DNA from: Sedimenticola sp.
Lineage (GTDB): Bacteria; Pseudomonadota; Gammaproteobacteria; Chromatiales; Chromatiaceae
Assembly (NCBI GenBank): GCA_026984735.1
Contig: JALSRN010000081.1
Span: 61,852-125,851 of the forward strand
Direction: 5' to 3'
Length of the DNA: 64,000 nucleotides
Shown here: piece by piece, positions 42,757 through 52,219 of the stretch
How positions within the stretch are numbered: position 1 is the stretch's first letter
Layout of the letters: every line of letters begins with the position of its first letter
The notes under the pieces: model-generated
Seen by the model: only the letters and a program-made list of their open reading frames with translations
Database searches by the model: none
What the model was told of the DNA's origin: nothing
Position numbers and translations under genes: made by a program

Positions 42757-43753
42757 CCCGTACGTCGCCAAGGAAGCCACCCCCCTGGACCGGCGCTTCA
42801 GCGTGGCGCCCATGCTCGACTGGACCGACCGCTATTTCCGCTACCTGGTAAGGCTCATCAGCCGACGCGCGCTGCTCTACACCGAAATGGTCACCAGCGG
42901 CGCCCTGCTCCACGGCGATGCCGAACGCCACCTCGCCCACTTTCCCGAAGAGCGCCCGCTGGCCCTGCAACTCGGCGGCAGCGAACCCGAGGAGCTGGCC
43001 CGTTGCGCGCGGCTGGCCGAAGCGTGGGGCTACGACGAGGTGAATCTCAATGTGGGCTGTCCTTCCGACCGCGTGCGGTCGGGGCGCTTCGGCGCCTGTC
43101 TGATGGCCGAACCGGAAAGGGTGGCCGAGTGCGTCGCCGCCATGAGATCGGCCACCTCTCTGCCCGTGACCGTCAAACACCGCATCGGCATCGACCACCA
43201 GGACGACTACCGCAGCCTCCACCGTTTCGTCGAAAAGGTGGCCCGGGCCGGCTGCCGAACCTTCATCGTCCACGCCCGCAAGGCCTGGCTGCAAGGGCTG
43301 AGCCCCAAGGAAAACCGGGAGGTCCCGCCGCTGCGCCCCGAGCGGGTGTACCGGCTCAAGAAGGATTTTCCCTCCCTGGAGATCGTTCTCAACGGCGGCA
43401 TCCTCACCCTGGACCAAGCGCTTGCCCATCTGCGGCGGGTGGACGGCGTCATGGTGGGCCGCGCCGCCTACCACGATCCCTGGCTGCTGGCCGAGGTGGA
43501 CCGGCGTCTCTTCGGCGAGGATCGCCACCCCGGCACCCCCCACCAGCTGGTGCGCGCCCTCTTGCCCATGGTGGAGAGGGAGCGCGCCCGGGGAGTGCCG
43601 CTGAAGCGGATCTCCCGCCATCTTTTGGGGTTGTTCCGCGGACGCCCGGGCGCCAAACGGTGGCGACGCCATCTCTCCCGCCACGCCTACCTGCCCGGAG
43701 CGGGCCCCGAAGTGCTGATCGAGGCCCTCTCCCTGGTGCCCGAAAACGATTGA
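42749..43753 (+). CDS. dusA: tRNA-dihydrouridine synthase DusA
   Basis: Protein of 334 residues, an FMN-dependent TIM-barrel enzyme. It has SVAPMLDWTDRYFRYLVRLI, the catalytic segment EVNLNVGCPSDRVRSGRFGA and the FMN-phosphate region VLNGGILT with DGVMVGRAAYHDPW. It reduces uridines in the D-loop of tRNA. The QLGGSEPEELA and HARKAWLQGLSPKENRE motifs point to DusA rather than DusB or DusC. The GTG start at 42749 overlaps the preceding gene by 8 bp; GGAG lies ten bases upstream. Confidence 0.94.
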   Translation: MADPYVAKEATPLDRRFSVAPMLDWTDRYFRYLVRLISRRALLYTEMVTSGALLHGDAERHLAHFPEERPLALQLGGSEPEELARCARLAEAWGYDEVNLNVGCPSDRVRSGRFGACLMAEPERVAECVAAMRSATSLPVTVKHRIGIDHQDDYRSLHRFVEKVARAGCRTFIVHARKAWLQGLSPKENREVPPLRPERVYRLKKDFPSLEIVLNGGILTLDQALAHLRRVDGVMVGRAAYHDPWLLAEVDRRLFGEDRHPGTPHQLVRALLPMVERERARGVPLKRISRHLLGLFRGRPGAKRWRRHLSRHAYLPGAGPEVLIEALSLVPEND

Positions 43754-43817
43754 AATCGGCGCAAACGTCTCCATCTTTTTCGAAGACCCGATCCAACCCC
43801 AAAGTGGAGGAAACGAG

Positions 43818-44153
43818 ATGGCACTGGAAAAACTGGAGTCTGCGCAGTGGAAAACCTTTTTCGACCGGGTTTCCAAGGGGCTGACCGCCAAACAGGCCGA
43901 GATCGAGGTGGAGGGCCTGGACATCGGCGACGAGATCGAGGCGGATTGGATCCCCTTCACCGGCATCAGCTACGATCCCAAGGACGACGTCCTCAGCGTC
44001 TTCTCCGAGGATCTGGAGCACATGATCCGCAAACCGAAAGAGATCTGGGTGGACCTGGGCGTGGACGGCCTGCACAGCGTGGAAGTTGTGGACGGCGACG
44101 ACCACAAACAGATCATCGTGCTGCGCGACGACCTGGCGCTGCCGGCCGAATGA
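43818..44153 (+). CDS. DUF5335-like protein
   Basis: Acidic protein of 111 residues starting MALEKLESAQWKTFFDRVSK with EVEGLDIGDEIEADWIPFTG and PKEIWVDLGVDGLHSVEVVD. The pattern fits the small DUF5335 family, for which no function is known. A good GGAGG ribosome site stands upstream. It is followed six bases later by a phosphoribosyltransferase gene, a pairing that suggests cotranscription. Confidence 0.75.
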   Translation: MALEKLESAQWKTFFDRVSKGLTAKQAEIEVEGLDIGDEIEADWIPFTGISYDPKDDVLSVFSEDLEHMIRKPKEIWVDLGVDGLHSVEVVDGDDHKQIIVLRDDLALPAE

Positions 44154-44159
44154 GGCGCC

Positions 44160-44852
44160 ATGGTCGACACTCTCTTCGAAGACCGCCGTGACGCCGGCCG
44201 ACGGCTGTCCCGAGCGCTCCGGCATCTTGCCGGCGAGCCCGGGCTGCTAGTGCTGGCGCTGCCGCGCGGCGGCGTGCCCGTCGCCTGGGAGGTGGCACGG
44301 GCGCTGAACGCCGAGCTGGACCTGCTGCTGGTGCGCAAGCTGGGCACCCCTGGCCAACCCGAGCTGGCCATGGGCGCCATCGCCTCCGGCGGCATCGAGG
44401 TGCTCAACCCCGCGATCATCAAGGGCCTGGGGATTCCGGAACACCAGATCCAAGAGGTGGCGCGCGCGGAATACCGGGAGCTGCAACGGCGGGAGCGGGC
44501 CTATCGGGGCGACCGCCCCCCGCCCCGCGTGGAAGGGCGGACCGTGGTGGTGGTGGACGACGGACTGGCCACCGGCGCCACCATGCGCGCCGCCGTGCAG
44601 GCACTGCGGGCGCAGCATCCGGCGCGTCTGGTGGTTGCCGTGCCGGTGGCGCCGCCCGACACCGTCCGTTCCCTCCAGTCGGAAGTGGACGAAGTGGTGG
44701 CACTGCTGACGCCTCCGAACTTCGCCGCGGTGGGGCAGTGGTATCTCGATTTCGGACAGACCACCGACGAAGAGGTCCGCGCGCTGTTGCAGCAGGCTTG
44801 GAACGGACCTCCTCCGGAAACCTCTTCCACCCCTCGGGAAACCCCCGGCTAG
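44160..44852 (+). CDS. Phosphoribosyltransferase-domain protein
   Basis: Protein of 230 residues with the PRPP-binding motif VVVVDDGLATGATM near 125-138 and an N-terminal LALPRGGVPVAWEVARAL that forms the PRPP loop. The hood part MGAIASGGIEVLN is typical of a stand-alone PRTase group often found with erythromycin-esterase-like or dienelactone-hydrolase domains. The substrate is unknown; it is not one of the standard Hpt, Apt, Upp or PyrE enzymes. Confidence 0.87.
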   Translation: MVDTLFEDRRDAGRRLSRALRHLAGEPGLLVLALPRGGVPVAWEVARALNAELDLLLVRKLGTPGQPELAMGAIASGGIEVLNPAIIKGLGIPEHQIQEVARAEYRELQRRERAYRGDRPPPRVEGRTVVVVDDGLATGATMRAAVQALRAQHPARLVVAVPVAPPDTVRSLQSEVDEVVALLTPPNFAAVGQWYLDFGQTTDEEVRALLQQAWNGPPPETSSTPRETPG

Positions 44853-44921
44853 AAATGGGAGGAAAATGGCGTCCCACCTGTTACGATGATCCGCAACCTT
44901 TTGACGAATGAGGATTCACAA

Positions 44922-45140
44922 ATGACCATCGATCGAATGGTGCTGGCTTTCGCCGGCTTCGCCATCCTGCTCTCCCTGGCGCTCGGCGTGCCCGAGAGCC
45001 CCCTGTTCGTCTCCAGATACTGGCTGTGGTTCACGGCCTTCGTCGGCGCCAACCTCTTCCAGAGCGCTTTCACGGGGTTTTGCCCCCTGGCGATGATCCT
45101 GAAAAAACTGGGCCGGAAACCTGGCCCGGCTTTCGACTGA
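44922..45140 (+). CDS. DUF2892 small inner-membrane protein
   Basis: Protein of 72 residues with two membrane helices ([17 protein letters not shown] and [20 protein letters not shown]) and the DUF2892 end motif [13 protein letters not shown]. Such proteins are often next to or fused with rhodanese domains; none is present here. ATG 44922 with GAGGA seven bases upstream is preferred over an in-frame ATG at 44886. Confidence 0.9.
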   Translation: MTIDRMVLAFAGFAILLSLALGVPESPLFVSRYWLWFTAFVGANLFQSAFTGFCPLAMILKKLGRKPGPAFD

Positions 45141-45186
45141 TCGGGTAGAAAAGACCAAAGGCCGCTGGGCTCCGGCCATCGCCCGC

Positions 45187-45600
45187 TGGATCCCGGACCT
45201 TCGCTGCGCTCCGTCCGGGATGACGAAAAACATCGTCATTCCCGCGCCCCTTTTTCATCATTCCCACTCTCTTTCTTTTCGTCATTCCCGCGCTCTTTCT
45301 TTCTTTTCGTCATTCCCACGCACGCGGGAATCTCATGGAAACTGGCCACTCCCCAGATTCCGGCCTTCCGCTACGCTTCAGCCGGAAAGACAAATAAGAA
45401 GAAAGCTTCTGCCGGAATGATGAAGGGGGTTCGTCATTCCCGCACAGGCGGGAATCTCCCAATGGCGCGACACCTCCCCAGATTTCGGCCCTCCTTCGCT
45501 CCAACCGGAATGACGAATAAGAAGAAAGCTTCTGCCGGAATGATGAAGGGGGTTCGTCATTCCCGCGCAGGCGGGAATCCACGCCCACCGCTGCCGGGCT
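45187..45600. repeat. Palindromic intergenic repeat cluster (REP/dRS3-like)
   Basis: At least five copies of a CGTCATTCCCGC-type motif, several as ATTCCC-N8-GGGAAT hairpins (near 45312, 45435 and 45557). Two stretches running from AATAAGAAGAAAGC to the GGGAAT half are repeated 123 bp apart (45393 and 45516). The GGATCCCGGA ... TCCGGGATGACG half found in the second cluster also occurs at 45188-45225. No coding sense; short open frames across it are artefacts. Confidence 0.85.
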
Positions 45601-45633
45601 GCCGCCCGAGTTCCAATAGAAACGCCTTCAGCG

Positions 45634-45671
45634 AAAAAAAAAACGGCGCGCCCCCTTGCGGGAGACGCGCC
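45634..45671 (-). terminator. Rho-independent terminator after tsf
   Basis: On the minus strand, GGCGCG and CGCGCC arms plus a five-pair extension close a GCAA loop, followed directly by ten T residues. It ends the rpsB-tsf transcript 24 bases after the tsf stop. Confidence 0.9.
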
Positions 45672-45694
45672 ATCTTCGCCGGACGAACCGCCGA

Positions 45695-46576
45695 TCAGGT
45701 GCGCATCTGCGCCTTCACCTCCTCGGCGAAGTTCTCCTGCTTCTTCTCGATGCCCTCGCCCACTTCGTAACGTATGAAGCGGTTCACCGTGGCCCCCTTA
45801 TCGGCCAGCAACTTGCCCACCTTGAGGTCGGGATCCTTGACGAAGGGCTGGCCGGCGAGCGTGACTTCGCCGATGTATTTCTTCAGACGGCCCTCGATCA
45901 TCTTCTCGATGATGTTCTCGGGCTTGCCGCTCTCCCGCGCCTGCGCCTCGAAGATCTCGCGCTCCTTGGCCAGGAGCTCCTGGGGAATGTCCTTCTCTTC
46001 CACGCAAACGGGGTTGGAAGCGGCGATGTGCATGGCGATGTCGCGGCCCAGCTGCTCGTCACCCCCGCTCAGATCCACCAACACGCCGATGCGGCTGCCG
46101 TGCAGATAGGTGGAGATGGCGCCCTCCGCTTCCAGGCGCACGAAGCGCCGCACGTTGATGTTCTCGCCGATCTTGGAGACCAGCGCCTGGCGCGCCTCTT
46201 CCACCGTGGTGTCTTCGCCTTCGTGGAGCGGCAGCGCCTTAAGCGCCTCCACGTCTTCCACGTCGCTCTCCAACACCCGCTCCACCACGGCGTTGGCAAA
46301 GGAGAGGAAGTTGTCGTCCTTGGCCACGAAGTCGGTCTCGCAGTTGACTTCGGCCATGGCCACCTTCTTGCCGTCTTCGCTGGGAAGGATGACGATCACG
46401 CCCTCGGCGGCGATGCGGCCCGCCTTCTTGGCCGCCTTGGCCTGGCCCGACTTGCGCATGTTTTCGATCGCCTTCTCGATGTCGCCGTCGGTCTCCACCA
46501 GCGCCTTCTTGCATTCCATCATGCCGGCACCGGTGCGCTCACGCAGTTCTTTCACCAGAGCTGCTGTAATTGCCAT
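45695..46576 (-). CDS. tsf: Translation elongation factor Ts
   Basis: Protein of 293 residues. The N-terminal UBA-like module has [20 protein letters not shown] and the core has [29 protein letters not shown] and MHIAASNP. It recycles EF-Tu from GDP to GTP form. It follows rpsB in the universal order, with a 125-bp gap holding a hairpin. Confidence 0.97.
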   Translation of the reverse strand: MAITAALVKELRERTGAGMMECKKALVETDGDIEKAIENMRKSGQAKAAKKAGRIAAEGVIVILPSEDGKKVAMAEVNCETDFVAKDDNFLSFANAVVERVLESDVEDVEALKALPLHEGEDTTVEEARQALVSKIGENINVRRFVRLEAEGAISTYLHGSRIGVLVDLSGGDEQLGRDIAMHIAASNPVCVEEKDIPQELLAKEREIFEAQARESGKPENIIEKMIEGRLKKYIGEVTLAGQPFVKDPDLKVGKLLADKGATVNRFIRYEVGEGIEKKQENFAEEVKAQMRT

Positions 46577-46610
46577 GGTCTGTACCTCTGAAAATTCTGA
46601 AATGGACCGT

Positions 46611-46641
46611 GCCCGGCACGGCGCCAGACGCCGTGTCGGGC
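46611..46641 (-). other. RNA hairpin in the rpsB-tsf gap
   Basis: GCCCG-A-CACGGC pairs with GCCGTG-C-CGGGC across a short loop. There is no T-run after it on the minus strand, so it is likely an attenuator or processing/stability element between the two genes. Confidence 0.55.
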
Positions 46642-46701
46642 AAAATTCACGGACCCCCTGCCCGGCGGTACGGACACCGAAGCCCGTCACTTCATGCGAA
46701 A

Positions 46702-47466
46702 TCAGCCTTCGGCGGCCTCGGCCTCGGCTTCGCCCTTCTCTTTTGGCTCCGCCGTGACGCCGCCAGCCACCGCCTGGGCCGCCACCGCGCGGCCCTCCAG
46801 AATGGCCGCCGACGCGCCCTGCACATAGAGCTGAATGGCACGGATGGCGTCGTCGTTGCCCGGAATGACGTAATCCACCAGCTCCGGGTCGTTGTTGGTG
46901 TCCACCACGCCGACCACCGGAATGCCCAGCTTGCGCGCCTCGGCCACGGCGATGTCCTCATGCCCCGTGTCGATGACGAAAAGCGCGTCGGGCAGCCCTT
47001 TCATCTCTTTGATGCCCCCCACGCTGCGCTCCAGCTTCTCCAGCTTGCGCTTGAGGCCCAGCGCCTCCTTTTTGGAGAATTTCTGCTCCATGGAGCCGTC
47101 GGCGGCCATCGCTTCCAGCTCTTTGAGCTTGTTGATGGAGAGCTTGATGGTCTTGTAGTTGGTGAGCATGCCGCCCAGCCAGCGATGGTCCACATAGGGC
47201 ATGCCGCACCGTTCGGCCTCTTCCTTGATGACGCCGCTGGCGGCGCGCTTGGTACCCACGAAGAGCACCTTGCCACCGTTGGCGGCGAGCTTGCCGATGA
47301 AGTTCATCGCCTCGTCGAATAGCGGCAGGGTCTTTTCGAGGTTGATGATATGGATCTTATTGCGCTGCCCGAAGATGTAGGGAGCCATCTTCGGATTCCA
47401 GTAGCGGGTCTGATGCCCGAAGTGCACGCCAGCCTCCAGCATCTGGCGCATGGTCACTTTACTCAT
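46702..47466 (-). CDS. rpsB: 30S ribosomal protein S2
   Basis: Protein of 254 residues with [55 protein letters not shown] and [20 protein letters not shown], all typical of S2. It binds the small subunit between head and body. The last 25 residues are a free Ala/Glu-rich tail. It is divergent from map. Confidence 0.98.
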   Translation of the reverse strand: MSKVTMRQMLEAGVHFGHQTRYWNPKMAPYIFGQRNKIHIINLEKTLPLFDEAMNFIGKLAANGGKVLFVGTKRAASGVIKEEAERCGMPYVDHRWLGGMLTNYKTIKLSINKLKELEAMAADGSMEQKFSKKEALGLKRKLEKLERSVGGIKEMKGLPDALFVIDTGHEDIAVAEARKLGIPVVGVVDTNNDPELVDYVIPGNDDAIRAIQLYVQGASAAILEGRAVAAQAVAGGVTAEPKEKGEAEAEAAEG

Positions 47467-47579
47467 TGAAATACCTCATTTTTTCAGGGTTGAGCCTCCG
47501 CGGATCCAGAACCGCCAACCCCTTTTCCGAATCTTCCGAAGGGCACCCCGGCGTTTCCGCGACGGATCCGCGTGTGTAT

Positions 47580-47608
47580 TTGCCGTTTGGCGGCGCGTTT
47601 TATACCAT
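47580..47608 (+). promoter_or_regulatory. Possible map promoter
   Basis: TTGCCG (-35) and TACCAT (-10) are separated by 17 bases and lie 32 bases before the map ATG. Both boxes are only partial matches, and they overlap the opposing rpsB promoter, so the call is tentative. Confidence 0.3.
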
Positions 47609-47628
47609 AACGCCCCCCCCCACAACAA
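47599..47628 (-). promoter_or_regulatory. Probable rpsB-tsf promoter
   Basis: Minus strand TTGTTG-N18-TATAAA with a TGG just before the -10 box (extended -10). It leaves a leader of about 125 bases before rpsB, long enough for the S2-binding autoregulatory leader known in other bacteria; I did not confirm that fold. Confidence 0.5.
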
Positions 47629-47640
47629 TTCCCGCCCTGG

Positions 47641-48429
47641 ATGCCCATTTCCATAAAGACGCCCGAAGAGATCGAGAAGATGCGCGTGGCCGGCCGCCTG
47701 GCCGCCGAGGTGCTGGAGATGATCGAGCCCCACGTGCAGCCGGGCGTCACCACGGGCGAACTCGACCGCATCTGCCACGACTACATCATCGAGGTGCAGC
47801 AGGCCATCCCCGCGCCGCTCAACTACCACGGTTTTCCCAAGTCGATCTGCACTTCGGTGAACCACCAGGTCTGCCACGGCATTCCCGGCGACAGAAAGCT
47901 GAAGAAGGGGGACATCCTCAACATCGACGTCACCGTCATCAAGGACGGCTTCCACGGGGACACCAGCAAGATGTTCTGCATCGGCCAGCCCTCGGCTTCG
48001 GCCAAGCGGCTCTGCGACATCACCTATGAAGCGATGTGGCGGGGCATCGAGGTGGTGCGCCCCGGCGCCCATTTCGGCGACATCGGCGAAGCGATCCAGA
48101 AGTTCGTCGAAGCCAACCACTACTCGGTGGTGCGCGAATACTGCGGCCACGGCATCGGGCGCGGTTTCCACGAAGAGCCCCAGGTGCTCCATTACGGTCG
48201 GCGCGGCACCGGCCCGCGGATGGAAGCCGGGATGACCTTCACCATCGAGCCCATGGTCAACGCCGGCCGCAAGGAGGTGAAACAGCTCGGCGACGGCTGG
48301 ACGGTGGTGACCCGCGATCGCCGCCTTTCGGCCCAGTGGGAGCATACGGTGCTGGTGACCGAAGCCGGCTACGAGGTGCTCACCCTGCGCGAGGAGGAGA
48401 GAGCCGCCCTCGCCGCCAACTCCGCCTGA
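47641..48429 (+). CDS. map: Methionine aminopeptidase type I
   Basis: Protein of 262 residues. The five metal ligands are visible in NIDVTVIKDG, HGDTSKMF, GHGIGRGFHE, FTIEPMVNAG and WEHTVLVT. It removes the start methionine from new proteins. Its stop and the glnD start overlap by one base (TGATG). The rpsB/map/glnD neighbourhood is common in Proteobacteria. Confidence 0.97.
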   Translation: MPISIKTPEEIEKMRVAGRLAAEVLEMIEPHVQPGVTTGELDRICHDYIIEVQQAIPAPLNYHGFPKSICTSVNHQVCHGIPGDRKLKKGDILNIDVTVIKDGFHGDTSKMFCIGQPSASAKRLCDITYEAMWRGIEVVRPGAHFGDIGEAIQKFVEANHYSVVREYCGHGIGRGFHEEPQVLHYGRRGTGPRMEAGMTFTIEPMVNAGRKEVKQLGDGWTVVTRDRRLSAQWEHTVLVTEAGYEVLTLREEERAALAANSA

Positions 48430-51056
48430 TGCCTCTGACCCTGCTGGAGGAGCTCGACCAGGCGCCGGAAGCGCCCGAGCCCTCTTTGCCCGCCTACCGC
48501 GACATCGTCCGCCGAAGCCGGGAGCGGCTGGCCGCCCGTTTCCAGGCCGGCGATCCCGTGGAAGAGCTGGTCCACGAACGCGCCGCTTTCGTGGACCAGG
48601 TGCTGATGCGCATCTGGCGCGCCTTCATGGCGCCCCATTCCGCCGTCCTGGTGGCGGTGGGGGGCTATGGGCGGGGCGAACTCCATCCCGCCTCCGACGT
48701 GGACCTGCTCATCCTGGTGCGTGAAGAACCGGACGGCGCCATGAAGGAGTCGCTGGAACGGCTGGTGAGGTTTCTCTGGGACGTGGGGCTGGAGGTGGGT
48801 CACAGCGTGCGCACCCTGGCGCAGTGCGTACAAGAGGCGGAGCGGGACGTCACCATCGTCACCAATCTGATGGAGTCGCGCTATCTCGCCGGCGACGAAT
48901 CCCTGTTTCACGCCATGAGAGCCGCCACCGGCCCCGACCGCATCTGGCCCAGCGACCGCTTCTTCGCCGCCAAGCTGGAGGAGCAGCGCAAGCGCCACGC
49001 CCGCTACGAGGAGAGCGCCTACAACCTGGAGCCCAACATCAAGTCCAGTCCTGGCGGATTGCGCGACATCCAGATGATCGGCTGGGTGGTGAAGCGCCAT
49101 TTCGGCGCGCAGACGCTGCTCGAGCTGGTGCACCGGGGCTTTCTCACCGACGCCGAATACACCGCGCTCATGGACGGCCAGCACCTGCTGTGGAAGATCC
49201 GCTTCGCGCTCCACCTGCTCAGCGGCCGTCACGACGACCGCCTCCTCTTCGAGTACCAGCGCGCCATCGCCCGCCAGTTCGGCTATTGCGACGACGATGC
49301 CAATCTGGCGGTGGAGTCCTTCATGCAGGCGTACTACCGTACGGTGATGGAGCTCAACCGCCTCAACGAGATGCTGCTGCAGCTCTTCCGCGAAGCGATC
49401 CTGGAGGCCGACCATCCCCAGGAGACGAGGCCGATCAACCGCCGTTTCCGCGCTGTGAACGGCTTTCTCGAAGTGGTGGACGCCGGGCTCTTCGCCAACT
49501 ATCCCTTCGCCATGCTGGAACTCTTTCTGGTGATGACCGAGCACCCGGAACTGAAGGGCGTGCGGGCCAGCACCATCCGTCTCGTGCGCGCCCACCTGCA
49601 TCTGATCGACGACACCTTCCGGCAGGACATCCGCGCCCGTTCTCTCTTTCTGGAGATTCTGCGCCAGCCCCGGGGCATCACCCACGAGCTGCGGCGCATG
49701 CATCGCTACGGCGTTCTGGAGCGCTACGTTCCCGCCTTCGGACGCATCACCGGGCGCATGCAGTTCGACCTGTTCCACGTCTACACCGTGGACGAGCACT
49801 CGTTGATGGTGGTGCGCAACCTGCGCCGCTTCTCGCTGCCGGAGTTCGCCCACGAGTTTCCGCTCTGTTCGCAAGTGTTCCAGCGGCTGGCCAAGCCCGA
49901 GCTCATCTACCTGGCGGGGCTGTTCCACGACATCGCCAAGGGGCGCGGCGGCGACCACGCGGTGCTGGGCGCCGAGGAGGCCCGCCGCTTCTGCCGCCTG
50001 CACCACCTCTCGGAATACGATAGCGAACTGGTAGCCTGGCTGGTGCGAAACCATCTGGTGATGTCCATGACCGCGCAGCGCCGGGACATCGAAGATCCCC
50101 GGGTAGTGCGGGAGTTCGCTCAACGGGTGGGCGACCTCTCCCGTCTCGACTATCTCTACCTGCTCACGGTGGCGGACATCCGGGGCACCAACCCGGCGCG
50201 CTGGAACTCCTGGACCGCCTCTCTGCTCAACCGCCTCTATCACGACACCCGCGGGCTGCTGCTGCGCGGGGTGGAGCGGGCGCCGGGACAGGACGAGCTG
50301 GTCCAGGCGAAACAGGCCGAGGCGCTGCGCCTGCTGGCGGAGCGGGGAATCGCGCGGGAACAGGCCATCGACTTGTGGCGCCAACTGACCCTGGAGCACT
50401 TTCTGCAGAGCGATCCCGACGAAATCGCCTGGCACACCGAGCTGGTGCTGCGACAGGCTGGCGGTCCCCGCCCCCTGGTGGCGCTGCGGCCGGCGCGCAA
50501 CCGCGGCTGCGACGAGATCTTCATCGTCACCGCCGACCGCAAGGGTCTGTTCGCACGCTGCACCGCGCTCATCGACCGGCTGCATCTCAATGTGCTGGAA
50601 GCGCGCATCCACACCACCGACGAGGGGCTCGCCCTCAACAGCTTCTTCGTGCTGGAGCACGACGGCAGCCATGTGGAGACCGGATTCCGGCAACGAGAGG
50701 TGATCGACGCCCTCGAAGAAGGGCTCATGCAAGAGACCGCGCCTTCGGTGCCCCAGCGTCCCTTGTCGAAGAAACTGCAGCAGTTCGCCCGTCCCTCCGA
50801 AGTGCGCATCGTCCAGGACAGGGAAAACCACGTCACCCGGCTGCACCTGAAGAGCACCGACCGCCCTGGCCTGCTGGCGCTGGTCGCCCAGGTGTTGGCG
50901 GAACAGGAGGTGCGCATCCTCCAGGCCAAGATCACCACCATCGGCGCCGAGGTGGACGATCGTTTCACCATCGCCGACAGCGGCTGCCGCCCCCTCACCG
51001 ACGCCGATCGGCTGGCGGCGCTGGAAGAGGCGCTACGGGAACGGGTGGGCGGCTGA
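48429..51056 (+). CDS. glnD: PII uridylyltransferase / uridylyl-removing enzyme GlnD
   Basis: Protein of 875 residues, normal GlnD length. Domains: nucleotidyltransferase with GGYGRGELHPASDVDLLIL (about 75-93), a GlnD linker, an HD hydrolase domain with YLAGLFHDIAKGRGGDH (about 492-508), and two ACT domains at the C-terminus (EIFIVTADRKGLFARCTALI; LHLKSTDRPGLLALVAQVLA) that sense glutamine. It adds or removes UMP on PII proteins to report nitrogen status. It overlaps the convergent tsaB by 24 bp. Confidence 0.97.
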   Translation: MPLTLLEELDQAPEAPEPSLPAYRDIVRRSRERLAARFQAGDPVEELVHERAAFVDQVLMRIWRAFMAPHSAVLVAVGGYGRGELHPASDVDLLILVREEPDGAMKESLERLVRFLWDVGLEVGHSVRTLAQCVQEAERDVTIVTNLMESRYLAGDESLFHAMRAATGPDRIWPSDRFFAAKLEEQRKRHARYEESAYNLEPNIKSSPGGLRDIQMIGWVVKRHFGAQTLLELVHRGFLTDAEYTALMDGQHLLWKIRFALHLLSGRHDDRLLFEYQRAIARQFGYCDDDANLAVESFMQAYYRTVMELNRLNEMLLQLFREAILEADHPQETRPINRRFRAVNGFLEVVDAGLFANYPFAMLELFLVMTEHPELKGVRASTIRLVRAHLHLIDDTFRQDIRARSLFLEILRQPRGITHELRRMHRYGVLERYVPAFGRITGRMQFDLFHVYTVDEHSLMVVRNLRRFSLPEFAHEFPLCSQVFQRLAKPELIYLAGLFHDIAKGRGGDHAVLGAEEARRFCRLHHLSEYDSELVAWLVRNHLVMSMTAQRRDIEDPRVVREFAQRVGDLSRLDYLYLLTVADIRGTNPARWNSWTASLLNRLYHDTRGLLLRGVERAPGQDELVQAKQAEALRLLAERGIAREQAIDLWRQLTLEHFLQSDPDEIAWHTELVLRQAGGPRPLVALRPARNRGCDEIFIVTADRKGLFARCTALIDRLHLNVLEARIHTTDEGLALNSFFVLEHDGSHVETGFRQREVIDALEEGLMQETAPSVPQRPLSKKLQQFARPSEVRIVQDRENHVTRLHLKSTDRPGLLALVAQVLAEQEVRILQAKITTIGAEVDDRFTIADSGCRPLTDADRLAALEEALRERVGG

Positions 51057-51719
51057 CTTGCGCGCCACCTGGTCGCGCAGATAGACCGGCAGCGCCTCTT
51101 CGGGCGGCACCCCGCCCCGGCTTCGGAACAGGATGGCGCCGAGCGCAGCCACGTCCCGCGCATGAATCTGACGCTGGTGAAGCACCCGCGCCGGCCTGAA
51201 CCTCGGCGCCAGCGCTTGCAGATGGGCGTCCCAGCCGCTGCCCACCGCCACCCAGTCCCCCCTCGACGCGGCCCGCACGCGCGGGGGCGGCGCCACCTGT
51301 TCGTCGGCGAGAGCTTCCACCCCTTCCGAAGATACCGCCGCCGCCATCCAGTAGAGTTCGCCCATGCGCGCGTCCAAAGCCGCCAGCACATGCCCCGCGC
51401 CGATCTCCCGGAAGGCCCCCCAGGCCAGCGCCGCCAGCCCGGAGACGGGCACCAGGGGAAGATCCGCGCCCAGCGCCAGCCCTTGCGCCACCGCGGTGGC
51501 GATCCGCACGCCGGTGAAAGAGCCCGGCCCCCGGGAAAAGGCGATGGCGTCGAGCTCGCCAAGGTCGAGATCCGCCTCCGCGAAGAGCGCTTCCACCATG
51601 GGAAGGAGCAGCTCGCCGTGCCGACGGGGAGCGACACGATGGCGCCAGCGGCACTCGCCGCCGAGCTGCAAGGCGACGGAACAGGCGGTTTCGGTGGTGT
51701 CGATGGCGAGCAACTTCAT
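51033..51719 (-). CDS. tsaB: tRNA threonylcarbamoyladenosine biosynthesis protein TsaB
   Basis: Protein of 228 residues starting MKLLAIDTTETACSVAL, with HGELLLPMVEAL and the loop FSRGPGSFTGVRIATAVAQG characteristic of TsaB. It pairs with TsaD and TsaE to make t6A37 in tRNA. The second ASKHA half is degenerate as usual. It is 26 bp downstream of a small unknown gene, with GAAGGAG in the gap. Confidence 0.94.
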   Translation of the reverse strand: MKLLAIDTTETACSVALQLGGECRWRHRVAPRRHGELLLPMVEALFAEADLDLGELDAIAFSRGPGSFTGVRIATAVAQGLALGADLPLVPVSGLAALAWGAFREIGAGHVLAALDARMGELYWMAAAVSSEGVEALADEQVAPPPRVRAASRGDWVAVGSGWDAHLQALAPRFRPARVLHQRQIHARDVAALGAILFRSRGGVPPEEALPVYLRDQVARKSAAHPFP

Positions 51720-51745
51720 GGGAAGGACGCGGCAGGCGGTCTCCT

Positions 51746-51976
51746 TCAGGCGCGCAGCTTCTCGACGCGCTCACGCGCCTCCCGCCGAGCCGCCTCCAGC
51801 CGTTCCCGCAGCGACCGCTCCAGGGTGCGGTAGACGCGGATTTCGGCGCGCTGATAGACCGTCTCCGGAATCTGGCCCGCAAAGGTGATGAGCGCATTGC
51901 AGAAGGCCACCTCCGCCTCCAGGGAGGAGATCTGGATCTTGAAGCGGGCCGGCAATGCTCTTCTGCGTGCTACCAT
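51746..51976 (-). CDS. Small helical hypothetical protein
   Basis: Protein of 76 residues. A short beta-like start (FKIQISSLEAEVAFCNALIT) is followed by a long basic/acidic helix with coiled-coil character (RSLRERLEAARREARERVEK). I do not recognise the family. No Shine-Dalgarno sequence is obvious before the ATG. Position directly upstream of tsaB and normal codon use make it a plausible real gene. Confidence 0.55.
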   Translation of the reverse strand: MVARRRALPARFKIQISSLEAEVAFCNALITFAGQIPETVYQRAEIRVYRTLERSLRERLEAARREARERVEKLRA

Positions 51977-52143
51977 TTTTTAATTTTACAACGATCCGCT
52001 GATGGAAAACCGGCGCTTTTCCAAAAACGCGTCACAACGCACAGGCGGGGCCAGCCGAACGCCGCCGCCGAATCGCTCCAACAAATTAAGACAAATATCT
52101 GAAATTCTCGGGCGTCCTCCCTTTCCTCTTTCCCTTCCTGTGC

Positions 52144-52149
52144 TAGACT
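52144..52149 (+). promoter_or_regulatory. Possible extended -10 promoter of sucA
   Basis: TGC-TAGACT gives an extended -10 box 70 bases before sucA; the -35 region is poor. The 243-bp gap between 51976 and 52220 has no gene. Tentative. Confidence 0.35.
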
Positions 52150-52219
52150 CTGGAAAACGCAAAAACCTTCGCAACGGCAGGTTCGAACCTCCTCCACTTT
52201 TTTGGGTGACCGTCACAAA

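Noticed and set aside
48369..50846. 825-codon open frame on the minus strand opposite glnD
   Set aside because: Antisense artefact of high GC; glnD on the plus strand is full length with all domains.
52166..52195. GGTTCGAACC ... CCTCCTCCAC before sucA looks like the 3' part of a tRNA
   Set aside because: The T-stem does not pair beyond two bases and no acceptor, D or anticodon arm is present upstream.
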